A stretch of DNA of 15,338 nt from CAIXRL01 sp964619155. Lineage in GTDB: Bacteria; Eisenbacteria; RBG-16-71-46. The DNA is taken from positions 1 through 15,338 of the forward strand of contig CAZUEM010000084.1 of the NCBI GenBank assembly GCA_964619155.1, given 5' to 3'. The position numbers and the translations under genes are program-made. Each line of letters starts with the position of its first letter. The first letter of the stretch is position 1. Under the pieces are notes generated by a model. It saw only the letters and a program-made list of their open reading frames with translations. It ran no database searches and was not told the DNA's origin. Below, in pieces: positions 1-7,196 of this stretch.

Positions 1-299
1 CCTATCACCTGCTGACCGCGAAGCGCCTGTTCGACGCGCCGAACGAGCTCGAGCTCCAGCGCCTGGTCCTCGAGGCGGAGGCGCCGCGCGCGTCCGCGGG
101 GACGGCGCAGCGCATCCCGCCGGCGCTCGACGCGCTGATCGCGCGCTGCCTCGAGAAGGACCCCGCCGCGCGGCCGCAGCGCGTCGAGGAGCTGATCGAA
201 GTGTTCTCCGCGCTGCTCCGCGACCACCCCTGGACCCAGGAGGCCGCCGTGCGCTGGTGGCAGGACTACAACGCGGCGCGGGAGATGGCGGCGGTCTGA
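1..299 (+). CDS. Serine/threonine protein kinase, C-terminal fragment (5' end outside window)
   Basis: Reading from base 3, the window opens inside a frame of 98 residues ending at TGA 297-299. The start, YHLLTAKRLFDAPN, matches kinase subdomain IX-X, where bacterial Hanks-type kinases usually read 'xxLLTGxxPF'. About 50 residues on, IARCLEKDPAARPQ is the subdomain XI signature with the invariant Arg that closes the kinase C-lobe. After it come only about 35 residues (ending HPWTQEAAVRWWQDYNAAR), so the protein stops soon after the kinase lobe, with no transmembrane helix or sensor domain at this end. The ATP-binding and catalytic motifs lie upstream of the window and cannot be checked. Such kinases phosphorylate Ser/Thr on partner proteins. 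The next gene, 149 bp downstream on the same strand, is an ATPase-LuxR regulator and could be a partner, but nothing here proves this. Confidence 0.85.
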   Translation, partial: YHLLTAKRLFDAPNELELQRLVLEAEAPRASAGTAQRIPPALDALIARCLEKDPAARPQRVEELIEVFSALLRDHPWTQEAAVRWWQDYNAAREMAAV

Positions 300-344
300 C
301 CCCGGCATCGCCGCGGCCGTCGCCCGCTGCTCCCGAAGGGGCGA

Positions 345-373
345 TTGACGCGTCCCGGCGCCCTCCGTAGCCT
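345..373 (+). promoter_or_regulatory. Candidate sigma70 promoter for the ATPase-LuxR regulator
   Basis: TTGACG (345-350, five of six matches to the -35 consensus) is followed after 17 bp by TAGCCT (368-373, three of six matches to TATAAT). The spacing is ideal and the site lies in the 149-bp gap between the kinase stop and the start at 449. The -10 element is weak, and in this GC-rich DNA the call rests mainly on the -35 and the spacing. Confidence 0.35.
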
Positions 374-448
374 AGCGGGGAGCGTTGGCGTCCCACGCAG
401 GCGGGGCACGGAGAAGGGCGCGGCGCCGCTGCCAGGAGGCTCCATCGC

Positions 449-3400
449 ATGGCCGTTGCTTGCGCGCGCTGCGGGCGCGCGAACCGGGAAGCCGCCGTCT
501 TCTGCGACGCCTGCGGCGCGCCGCTCGGCGCCGCGGCCCGCGACGCGCTCCGCCCGCCGGAGAAGGCGCTCGGTCCGGGCGAGATCTTCGTCGGCCGCGA
601 GCGCGAGCTCGCGACGCTCGGCGGCGCGGTCGAGCACGCGCTCGCCGGCCGCGGGCGCATCCTCGCGCTCGCCGGCGAGCCGGGCATCGGCAAGACCCGC
701 ACCGCGCAGGTGCTCGCGCGTTACGCGGGGACGCGCGACCTGCGCGTGCTGTGGGGGCGCTGCCGCGAGGAGCCGGGCGCGCCGCCCTACTGGCCGTGGC
801 TGCAGGTCCTGCGCGCCTGCCTCGAGCCGCTGGACGACGCCGCGCTCGCCGCGCTGCTCGAGGGCGCCGCCGGCCACATCGCCGAGATCGTCCCGGAGCT
901 CGCGCTGCGCCGGCCCGAGCTCGCGCCGGGGTCGCGCTCCGCCGATCCGGTGCAGGGCCGGTACCGCCTCTTCGACGCGATCGCCGGGTTCTGGAAGCGC
1001 GCGGCGGCGCGCGCGCCGCTCGCGCTGATCCTCGACAACCTGCACTGGGCCGACGCGCCGTCGCTGCGCCTCCTCGAGTTCCTCGCGCCCGAGATCGCCG
1101 CGAGCCGGCTGCTCGTCCTCGCCACCTATCGCGACATCGAGCTCACGCGCGCCCACCCGCTCTCGGGGACGCTGGGCGAGCTCGCGAAGCAGCCGTCGTT
1201 CCAGCGCCTCAAGCTCGGCGGGCTGAGCCTGGCCGAGACCGGACGGTTCGTCGAAGCCGCCACCGGCGAGGCGCCGGCCGCCGACCTCCTCGCCGCCGTT
1301 CACGGCCAGACCGAGGGGAACCCGCTCTTCGTCGCGGAGACGGCGCGCTTTCTCGTCCAGGAGGGCGTGCTCGGACCCGATGCGCGGGCGGAGGCGCGTG
1401 CGGCGGCGCACAGCGCGCTGAGCCGCATTCCCGAGGGCATCCGGGAGGCGATCGGCACCCGGCTCAACCGGCTCTCGGAGCCGTGCAACGCGGTGCTCCG
1501 CGACGCCGCGGTCATCGGCCGGCGCTTCGACGCGCGCGTGCTCGAGCGGCTCGTCGAGGGCCCCGGCGAGGACGCGTGCGCCGCGGCGCTCGAGGAAGCG
1601 GCCGCGGCGGCGGTGATCGAGGCGCAGACCGAGCCCGGCGCCTACCAGTTCGGCCACGCGCTGATCCGCGAGACGCTCTACGACGAGATCCCGGCCACGC
1701 GGCGCGCCCGCCTCCACCTGCGGATCGGGGCGGTGCTGGAAGCGCTCCACCGCGACGCGCCCGAGCCGGTCCTCTCCTCGATCGCGCACCACTATTGCGC
1801 GGCGTTGCCTGGTGGCGACGCGGCGAAGGCGGTGGAGTACGCGCGCCGGGCGGCTGAGCAGGCCGACCGGCTGTTCGCCTACGAGGAGGCGGCGCGCTAC
1901 TACCGCCTCGCCCTGCAGGCGCTCGAAGGCACGGGCGAGTCCCGGCAGCGCTTGCAGCTCCTGATCGCGCTCGGCAACGCGCAGACCAAGGCGGGCGAGA
2001 ACGCCGAGGCGGCCGAGCGCCTCCAGCAGGCGGCGCGCGGCGCCCGCACGCTCGGCCTGGCGGAGGAGTTCGCCCGCGCGGCCTGCGCGTTCGAGGAGGC
2101 GCGGTGGCGGCCCGGCCTGCCCGGCAATGCCGCCGTCGGGCTGCTGCTCGAGGCGCACACGGGACTCGGCGCGGGCGATAGCCGGCTGAAGGCCGAGGTG
2201 CTCAGCTCGCTCACGCGCGCGCTCATCTTCAGCGGCGAGGTCGAGCAGGCGAGCGCCGTCAACGAGGCGGCCGTGGCGATGGCGCGGCGCCTCGGCGACA
2301 CCGCCGCGCTCTACACCGCCCTGATCTCGATGCTCTCGGCGCGCTGGCGGCCGGAGCGGTTCGCCGAGCGCATCGCGACCACGCACGAGGCGCTGCGCCT
2401 CGCCCAGGAGGCCGGCGACCGCGAGCGCGCCCTGGATGCGTGGAGCTGGCGGCTGTTCGACCTGATCGAGCTCGGCGACGTCGGGCTGCGCGCCACCGAG
2501 TTCGAAGGCTACGTCCGGCTCGCCGACGCGGTCGGCCAGCCGTTCTTCCAGTACGTCGGGGTGTCCTCGCGCGCGATGCTGGCGCTCTTCCACGGGCAGT
2601 TCGACGAGTCCGAGCGCCACGCCAAGGCCGCGCTCGAGTTCGGCCAGCGCATGCCCAGCCTGGACGCGGCCGGCGTCTACGGCGTGCAGATGTTCAGCCT
2701 GCGCCGCGAGCAGGGGCGGCTCGCCGAGCTCGCGCCGCTGGTGGAGCACTTCGTCCGCGCGATGCCGGCGGCGGCCACCTGGCGCCCGGGCCTCGCGGTG
2801 ATCTACGCCGAGCTCGCGCGCAAGGACGCCGCGCGCGCCGAGTTCGAGACGCTCGCCGGGGACGATTTCGCCGGGCTCGAGCGCGACGCGCGGTGGCTGA
2901 TGTGCGTCGCCTACCTCGCCGACGTGTGCGTGTTTCTCGGCGACGCGGCGCGGGCCGGGACGCTGTACCGCCTGCTCGCGCCCTTCGACGGCCACAACAT
3001 CGTCGTCGGTCCCAACATCGCCTGCTACGGCGCCGCCGCGCGCCACCTCGGCATGCTCGCGGGCGTCATGGAGCGCTGGGCCGAGTCCGAGCGCCACTTC
3101 GAGGCGGCGCTCGAGATGAACGCGCGCCAGGCCGCGCGCCCGTGGCTCGCGCACACGCAGCACCAGTTCGCGGCGATGCTGCTTGCACGGGGCCGCGGGG
3201 AGGATCGCGCCCGGGCGGCGGAGATGCTGGACGAGGCCGTCGCCGCCAGCCAGGCGCTCGGCATGAAGGCGCTCGGGGAGCGCGCCGCGGCCCTGCGCGG
3301 GCAGGCCCCGGCCCACGGCGGCAAGGACGCCTTCCCGGCGGGCCTGAGCCGGCGCGAGGTCGACGTGTTACGGCTGGTCGCCGCCGGCAAGGGCAACCGC

Positions 3401-3586
3401 GAGATTGCCGCGCGGCTGTTCGTGAGCCCGAACACCGTCGCCAATCACGTCCGCAGCATCCTCACCAAGACCAATACCGCCAACCGCACCGAGGCCGCGG
3501 CGTTCGCGCTGCGCCAGGCGCTCGTCGACCAGGAGCCTCCCGCCGCTACACGAACGCCTCGGGGCGGAGCTCGCTCACCTCGATGA
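449..3586 (+). CDS. Zinc-ribbon / AAA ATPase / TPR-like / LuxR-type HTH transcriptional regulator (MalT/LAL-like)
   Basis: This 1045-residue protein is a large ATP-dependent (STAND/LAL-type) regulator. The N-terminus is a zinc ribbon with Cys5, Cys8, Cys19 and Cys22. FVGRERELATL (about 48-57) opens an AAA_16-type ATPase with Walker A GEPGIGKT (76-83) and Walker B ALILDNLHWAD (about 191-201). The middle, about 430-950, is helical and Ala-rich like TPR sensor regions. The C-terminus, about 966-1025, is a LuxR helix-turn-helix: LSRREVDVLRLVAAGKGNRE, then IAARLFVSPNTVANHVRSIL. The start is fixed by AGGAGG (434-439) nine bases before ATG and by the zinc ribbon lying directly after it. In this family, inducer binding to the sensor region and ATP drive oligomerisation and DNA binding; the inducer here is unknown. 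The last 14 codons or so overlap the convergent DUF4242 gene and look like non-conserved tail. Confidence 0.93.
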   Translation: MAVACARCGRANREAAVFCDACGAPLGAAARDALRPPEKALGPGEIFVGRERELATLGGAVEHALAGRGRILALAGEPGIGKTRTAQVLARYAGTRDLRVLWGRCREEPGAPPYWPWLQVLRACLEPLDDAALAALLEGAAGHIAEIVPELALRRPELAPGSRSADPVQGRYRLFDAIAGFWKRAAARAPLALILDNLHWADAPSLRLLEFLAPEIAASRLLVLATYRDIELTRAHPLSGTLGELAKQPSFQRLKLGGLSLAETGRFVEAATGEAPAADLLAAVHGQTEGNPLFVAETARFLVQEGVLGPDARAEARAAAHSALSRIPEGIREAIGTRLNRLSEPCNAVLRDAAVIGRRFDARVLERLVEGPGEDACAAALEEAAAAAVIEAQTEPGAYQFGHALIRETLYDEIPATRRARLHLRIGAVLEALHRDAPEPVLSSIAHHYCAALPGGDAAKAVEYARRAAEQADRLFAYEEAARYYRLALQALEGTGESRQRLQLLIALGNAQTKAGENAEAAERLQQAARGARTLGLAEEFARAACAFEEARWRPGLPGNAAVGLLLEAHTGLGAGDSRLKAEVLSSLTRALIFSGEVEQASAVNEAAVAMARRLGDTAALYTALISMLSARWRPERFAERIATTHEALRLAQEAGDRERALDAWSWRLFDLIELGDVGLRATEFEGYVRLADAVGQPFFQYVGVSSRAMLALFHGQFDESERHAKAALEFGQRMPSLDAAGVYGVQMFSLRREQGRLAELAPLVEHFVRAMPAAATWRPGLAVIYAELARKDAARAEFETLAGDDFAGLERDARWLMCVAYLADVCVFLGDAARAGTLYRLLAPFDGHNIVVGPNIACYGAAARHLGMLAGVMERWAESERHFEAALEMNARQAARPWLAHTQHQFAAMLLARGRGEDRARAAEMLDEAVAASQALGMKALGERAAALRGQAPAHGGKDAFPAGLSRREVDVLRLVAAGKGNREIAARLFVSPNTVANHVRSILTKTNTANRTEAAAFALRQALVDQEPPAATRTPRGGARSPR

Positions 3587-3803
3587 TCACGTCGGCCGGG
3601 ATCTTCGCCCGGCGCGCCGCCTCGCGCACCGCCGCGACGCTCGGGCCCTCGTACAGACAGTAGGTCTTCTTCTTGTCCGCGCTCAGGAACGAGAAGAGCC
3701 AGTTCACGCCCACCTCGTCGTTGATCAGCTTGACCGCGGACGCGGCCTCCTTGCTCATCTCGAGCCGCTCGGCGAAGTTGCGCTCGATCAGGAACAGCGC
3801 CAT
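3546..3803 (-). CDS. DUF4242 (SCO4226-like) small protein
   Basis: An 85-residue soluble protein starting MALFLIERNFAERLE and containing VGVNWLFSFLSADKKKTYCL followed by YEGPSVAAVREAARRAKIPA, the hallmark of DUF4242 proteins. The Streptomyces member SCO4226 is a nickel-binding ferredoxin-like protein; whether this one binds metal is inference. I chose the ATG at 3803 rather than an upstream frame extension to 3965 because it has a good ribosome binding site (GAGGAG about 7 bases away on the minus strand) and family homology begins exactly there; the upstream residues look like translated promoter DNA. It is divergent from the haemoglobin operon, and its 3' end overlaps the LuxR regulator gene by 41 bp. 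Confidence 0.9.
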   Translation of the reverse strand: MALFLIERNFAERLEMSKEAASAVKLINDEVGVNWLFSFLSADKKKTYCLYEGPSVAAVREAARRAKIPADVIIEVSELRPEAFV

Positions 3804-3860
3804 CGGTCTTCTCCTCGCTCGGTCCTGGAAGTGCCCTTCTAACCCATTGCCCTTCCCGGG

Positions 3861-3884
3861 GGAATAGTCAGACCTGACTATTCC
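3861..3884. promoter_or_regulatory. Perfect 24-bp palindrome, likely operator between divergent DUF4242 and haemoglobin genes
   Basis: The left arm GGAATAGTCAG and right arm CTGACTATTCC are perfect inverted copies separated by AC. It lies 58 bp upstream of the DUF4242 start and about 165 bp upstream of the haemoglobin start. A hairpin with a 2-base loop is unlikely, and it is in a divergent promoter region, so a dimeric regulator site (TetR, GntR, MarR or LuxR class) fits best. The arms are AT-richer than the surroundings. The cognate regulator is not known. Confidence 0.7.
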
Positions 3885-3910
3885 GGACGGCCCGGGCCCG
3901 GGCCGAAGAA

Positions 3911-3926
3911 TGATCAGACCTGTCGA
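3911..3926. promoter_or_regulatory. Second, degenerate copy of the operator core
   Basis: TGATCAGACCTGTCGA repeats the core TCAGACCTG of the palindrome at 3861-3884. The two centres (3872.5 and 3918.5) are 46 bp apart, between four and five helical turns. The outer arms match poorly, so this would be a weaker site. The shared 9-base core in non-coding DNA supports a two-site operator, but chance cannot be excluded. Confidence 0.4.
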
Positions 3927-4049
3927 TGCGCGCGGCCTGCGGGGCGCCCTACATTGACGCCGCATGCCCGACGGCCGCAGGCGCAGCGAGGAAGAGCGAC
4001 GCCGGACGAGCGGCGCAGCTCGAGCAGTTCCACACCGAGGAGATCATCG

Positions 4050-4424
4050 ATGGAGAAGACGCTCTACGAACGGCTCGGCGGGTCGCAAGGCATCGCCGCG
4101 CTGGTGGACGACATCGTCGCGGCGCACATGGCGAACCCGGTCATCGGCGCGCGCTTCCAGCCCTACCGGAGCCAGCCGGAGCGGCTCGCGACCGTCAAGC
4201 AGCACCTGCGGAACTTTCTCGGCGCGGGGAGCGGCGGCCCGGAGAAGTACGAGGGGCGCGACATGCGCGCCGCGCACCGGGGAATGAACGTGAGCGGGGA
4301 GGAGTACGTGGCGACCGTCGACGACATCCTGGCGACGCTCGAGAAGCACCGGATCGACGAGGCGACGCGCAAGGACGTGCTCGCGATCGCCTGGTCCCTC
4401 AAGGGGGACATCGTGCGCGTCTGA
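4050..4424 (+). CDS. Group 1-type truncated haemoglobin
   Basis: A 124-residue protein, the usual size for a truncated haemoglobin of the 2-on-2 fold. TLYERLGGSQGIAALVDDIV (4-23) is the A/B-helix signature. GGPEKYEGRDMRAAHRGMNV holds the F helix with His76 as the proximal haem ligand. By alignment with Mycobacterium TrHbN, the distal B10 Tyr is Val23 here, which should weaken polar stabilisation of bound O2; a clade with this DDIVAAHMANPVI sequence exists in proteobacteria. The family binds O2 and NO and may detoxify NO, carry O2 or feed a partner oxidase. The start has GAGGAG seven bases upstream. It is the first gene of an operon, 18 bp before a flavin oxidase gene. Longer upstream frames lack homology. 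Confidence 0.93.
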   Translation: MEKTLYERLGGSQGIAALVDDIVAAHMANPVIGARFQPYRSQPERLATVKQHLRNFLGAGSGGPEKYEGRDMRAAHRGMNVSGEEYVATVDDILATLEKHRIDEATRKDVLAIAWSLKGDIVRV

Positions 4425-4442
4425 GACGCGGAGGAAACGACC

Positions 4443-5828
4443 ATGTTGAACGAACAAACCATTCAGGCATTTCGCGCCGGCCTGCGCGGCCGGCTGGTCC
4501 AGCCGGCCGACAAGGACTACGACGCTGTGCGCGCGCTCTACAACGGCATGATCGACAAGCGGCCGCGCCTCATCGCGCGCTGCGTCGACGTCGCCGACGT
4601 GATCGCCGCGGTGAACTTCGCCCGCGGCGCGGGGCTCCTCGTCGCGGTCCGGGGCGGGGGCCACAACGGTCCCGGGCTCGGCAGCTGCGACGACGGCCTG
4701 GTGATCGATCTCTCGCTGATGAAAGGCGTGCGCGTGGACCCGGCGAGCCGGACGGTCCGGGTCGACGCCGGGTGCACGTCGGGCGACGTCGATCACGCCA
4801 CCCACCCGTTCGGGCTGGCGGTGCCGTTCGGCATCGTCTCGACCACGGGCGTCGCCGGGCTCACCCTCGGCGGCGGGACGGGATACCTCACGCGCAAGTA
4901 CGGCCTCACGATCGACAACCTGCTGGAGGCGGACGTCGTGCTGGCCGACGGCAGCTTCGTGACGACCAGCAAGAGCCAGCATCCGGATCTCTTCTGGGCG
5001 CTGCGCGGCGGCGGCGGCAACTTCGGCGTCGTGACGAGCTTCCTGTTCCAGGCGCACCCGGTCGGAACGGTCTACGCCGGGCCGGTCTTCTGGCTGGCGA
5101 AGGACGCGAAGGCGGTGATGCGCGCGTACCGCGAGTTCCTGCCGACCGCGCCCGAGGAGCTGGGGACCTTTGTCGGGCTCAAGACGGTGCCGCCGCTGGA
5201 TCCGTTCCCGAAGGAGCACTGGGGCAAGCGCGCGTGCGCCGTGATCTCCGCCTACAACGGCCCTGCGGCCGACGGCGAGAAGGCGATCGCGCCGCTCCTT
5301 AAGGCGGTTCCCCCGCCGATCTTCAACTGGATGGGGGCGATGCCGTTCCCGGCGATCCAGGCGCTGTTCGACCCGTTCTTCCCGAAGGGGCTGCAGTGGT
5401 ACTGGAAGGGCGACTTCGTGCAGTCGCTCCCGGACGCGGCGATCGACGCGCACATCGCGCAGGCCGCCGAGGCGCCGAGCGCGCTCTGCCTCATGCACCT
5501 CTATCCGATCGACGGCGCCGTCCGCCGCGTCGCGAAGGACGCGACTGCGTGGAGCACCCGTGACGCGACCTGGTCGATGGTTATCGCCGGGATCGATCCC
5601 GAGCCGAAGCAGGCGGAGGCCCTGAAGGCGTGGGGGCGCGCCTACTGGAAGGCGGTGCATCCGTTTAACCTGGAGGGCGCCTACGTCAACTTCATGATGG
5701 ACGACGAGGCCGCCGGCCGCGTCCAGGCGACCTACGGCGAAAACTACGCCCGGCTCGCCGCGATCAAGGCGAAGTACGACCCGCAGAATTTCTTCCGCGT
5801 GAACCAGAACATCCGGCCGGGCAGCTGA
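4443..5828 (+). CDS. FAD-linked oxidoreductase, berberine-bridge/PCMH type
   Basis: A 461-residue member of the vanillyl-alcohol/berberine bridge oxidase family. The PCMH FAD domain includes VAVRGGGHNGPGLGS, where His74 is the expected covalent FAD ligand, then GVAGLTLGGGTGYLTRKYGL (about 136-155) and ALRGGGGNFGVVTSF, all FAD-contact signatures. The C-terminus has the BBE motif YDPQNFFRVNQNI. In bicovalent members a Cys bonds FAD as well; the matching position appears to be Val132, so a single covalent bond is likely. There is no signal peptide, so it is cytoplasmic. These enzymes oxidise alcohols, sugars or secondary metabolites and pass electrons to O2; the substrate is unknown. GAGGA lies seven bases before ATG. 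The haemoglobin gene immediately upstream could supply or scavenge O2, or handle by-products, which is inference. Confidence 0.93.
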   Translation: MLNEQTIQAFRAGLRGRLVQPADKDYDAVRALYNGMIDKRPRLIARCVDVADVIAAVNFARGAGLLVAVRGGGHNGPGLGSCDDGLVIDLSLMKGVRVDPASRTVRVDAGCTSGDVDHATHPFGLAVPFGIVSTTGVAGLTLGGGTGYLTRKYGLTIDNLLEADVVLADGSFVTTSKSQHPDLFWALRGGGGNFGVVTSFLFQAHPVGTVYAGPVFWLAKDAKAVMRAYREFLPTAPEELGTFVGLKTVPPLDPFPKEHWGKRACAVISAYNGPAADGEKAIAPLLKAVPPPIFNWMGAMPFPAIQALFDPFFPKGLQWYWKGDFVQSLPDAAIDAHIAQAAEAPSALCLMHLYPIDGAVRRVAKDATAWSTRDATWSMVIAGIDPEPKQAEALKAWGRAYWKAVHPFNLEGAYVNFMMDDEAAGRVQATYGENYARLAAIKAKYDPQNFFRVNQNIRPGS

Positions 5829-5860
5829 GCCGCATCCCACCCCAACCCCAGGAGATCGAA

Positions 5861-6715
5861 ATGCAAACTGCAACCAGGCAAACTTCGGGCGGTGCATCCG
5901 CGCCGCTGGTTGGCGTCGACTTCGCCGCGATCAAGGCGCGCCAGCAGGCCACGTGGTCGGCCGGCGACTACGCGGAGATCGGCACGCGCCTGCAGATCGT
6001 CGGCGAGTCGCTGTGCGAGGCCGTCGACCTGCGCGCCGGCAGCCGCGTGCTCGACGTCGCCTCCGGCAACGGCAACGCGGCCCTCGCCGCCGCGCGCCGC
6101 TGGTGCGAGGTCGTGGCGACGGACTACGTGCCGGCGCTGCTCGAGCGCGCGAGCCTGCGCGCCCAGGCCGACCGGCTGCCGATCGAGTTCCGTCAGGCGG
6201 ACGCCGAGAACCTGCCGTTCGCCGACGCGTCGTTCGACGCGGTGCTCTCCACGTTCGGGGTGATGTTCACGCCCGACCAGGAGCGCGCCGCGCAGGAGAT
6301 GCTGCGCGTCTGCCGCCCCGGCGGGAAGATCGGGCTCGCCAACTGGACGCCTGAGGGCTTCATCGGGCAGCTCTTCCGGACGATCGGGAAGTACATCCCG
6401 CCCGCGGCGGGCCTCAAGTCGCCCGCGCTGTGGGGCACCGAGGTGCGCCTTGCCGAGCTGTTCGGCGCGGGCGCGGCCGCGATCGAGCGCCGGCCGCGCC
6501 ACTACGTGTTCCGCTTCCGGTCGCCCGCCCACTGGCTCGAGGTGTTCCGGACCTACTACGGCCCGGTCCACAAGGCCTTCGCCGCGCTCGACGCGGAGAA
6601 GCAGGCGGCGCTGGCGGCGGACCTGATGGCGCTCATGGAGCGCTCGAACCGCTCCGGCGACGCGACGCTCGTGCTGCCGGGCGAGTATGTGGAGGTGGTG
6701 GTCACGCGGCGCTGA
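5861..6715 (+). CDS. Class I SAM-dependent methyltransferase
   Basis: A 284-residue Rossmann-type methyltransferase. Motif I is VLDVASGNGNAALAAA (about 63-78). The acidic residue at the end of beta-2 is in VVATDYV (Asp88). FRQADAENLPFADASFDAVL (110-129) carries motifs II-III, and EMLRVCRPGGKIGLANW (146-162) is the post-motif seen in UbiE/COQ5-like enzymes. It would transfer a methyl group from SAM to a small molecule; the substrate cannot be read from sequence. AGGAGAT (5850-5856) precedes ATG 5861. The gap after the oxidase stop is 32 bp, so it is the third gene of the operon, which then ends in a hairpin at 6746-6770. An oxidase plus a methyltransferase suggests tailoring of one small molecule, but no core biosynthetic enzyme is in the window. 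Confidence 0.92.
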   Translation: MQTATRQTSGGASAPLVGVDFAAIKARQQATWSAGDYAEIGTRLQIVGESLCEAVDLRAGSRVLDVASGNGNAALAAARRWCEVVATDYVPALLERASLRAQADRLPIEFRQADAENLPFADASFDAVLSTFGVMFTPDQERAAQEMLRVCRPGGKIGLANWTPEGFIGQLFRTIGKYIPPAAGLKSPALWGTEVRLAELFGAGAAAIERRPRHYVFRFRSPAHWLEVFRTYYGPVHKAFAALDAEKQAALAADLMALMERSNRSGDATLVLPGEYVEVVVTRR

Positions 6716-6745
6716 GCCGCCGCTACCTGCCGCAGCACCCGAGCG

Positions 6746-6770
6746 CCGCCGGGGCCGAACGCCCCGGCGG
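6746..6770. terminator. GC-rich hairpin between convergent genes, likely terminator
   Basis: CCGCCGGGGC and GCCCCGGCGG form a perfect 10-bp stem around the loop CGAAC, 31 bases after the methyltransferase stop and 11 bases from the 3' end of the minus-strand gene at 6781. There is no T-run on either side, so it is not a textbook intrinsic terminator, but its place between two converging genes makes a bidirectional termination or mRNA 3'-end role likely. Confidence 0.6.
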
Positions 6771-6780
6771 TCCGGTGCCG

Positions 6781-7101
6781 CTAGTCCGAGAACGCTTCCT
6801 TCACCTTGCGCCAGCCGTTCACCGCGGCGTCGCGGGTCGCATGGCCGAACGACCGCGCGCCGTCGCCGATCGCGCGCCCGGTCTTGCGGAACCCGTCTCC
6901 GGCGTCCGACCAGGCTTTCTTCACGTCCCGCTTGAACGAGCCGGTGCCGGAGTGCTGCGCGATCTGATCGCGCCCGCCTTCCTGCGATTCGGCGGAGACG
7001 GGTGCGGAGGGGCCGGTGCGCGCCGGCGAGTCCGCAGCCGCGGCGGCGGCGGCGAAAAGCAGGGCGGCGATGAAGAAGACGATCGCGAGCGGCTTGGCCA
7101 T
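6781..7101 (-). CDS. Small secreted protein with charged amphipathic C-terminal half, unknown function
   Basis: A 106-residue protein with an N-terminal signal peptide: Lys3, a hydrophobic run AIVFFIAALLFAAAAAAA (6-23), and likely cleavage near residue 23, AAA-DS. Residues 58-106 are rich in Lys, Arg, Asp, Gly and Ala with aromatic residues at intervals, for example DVKKAWSDAGDGFRKTGRAI then GHATRDAAVNGWRKVKEAF, compatible with a long amphipathic helix of LEA-like character. I recognise no family with certainty; similar short exported proteins occur in Burkholderiales. The start at 7101 is preferred over the longer frame from 7164 because it gives a clean signal peptide and has AGGGAG upstream. 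It is probably periplasmic. It is convergent with the methyltransferase gene. Confidence 0.7.
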   Translation of the reverse strand: MAKPLAIVFFIAALLFAAAAAAADSPARTGPSAPVSAESQEGGRDQIAQHSGTGSFKRDVKKAWSDAGDGFRKTGRAIGDGARSFGHATRDAAVNGWRKVKEAFSD

Positions 7102-7196
7102 GGGACGCTCCCTTCTGCTCGAGCGGGTGGCCTTTAGCCTAGCAGCGGCCGACGGGCGTTGCACCTGTCGCCGGACCCCGACGGCGCTGGAACGCC

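Noticed and set aside
266..3316. 1016-codon open frame on the minus strand
   Set aside because: It is fully antisense to the LuxR regulator gene, is extremely rich in Arg, Ala, Glu and Gly, and shows no domain; long antisense frames are normal in DNA of this GC content.
3889..3904. 16-bp palindrome GGCCCGGGCCCGGGCC beside the operator
   Set aside because: Built from a simple GGCCC repeat in GC-rich DNA, so self-complementarity is expected by composition; no gene-specific role can be argued.
4044..5897. 617-codon minus-strand open frame
   Set aside because: Antisense shadow of the haemoglobin and flavin oxidase genes, Arg/Val-rich with no recognisable motif.
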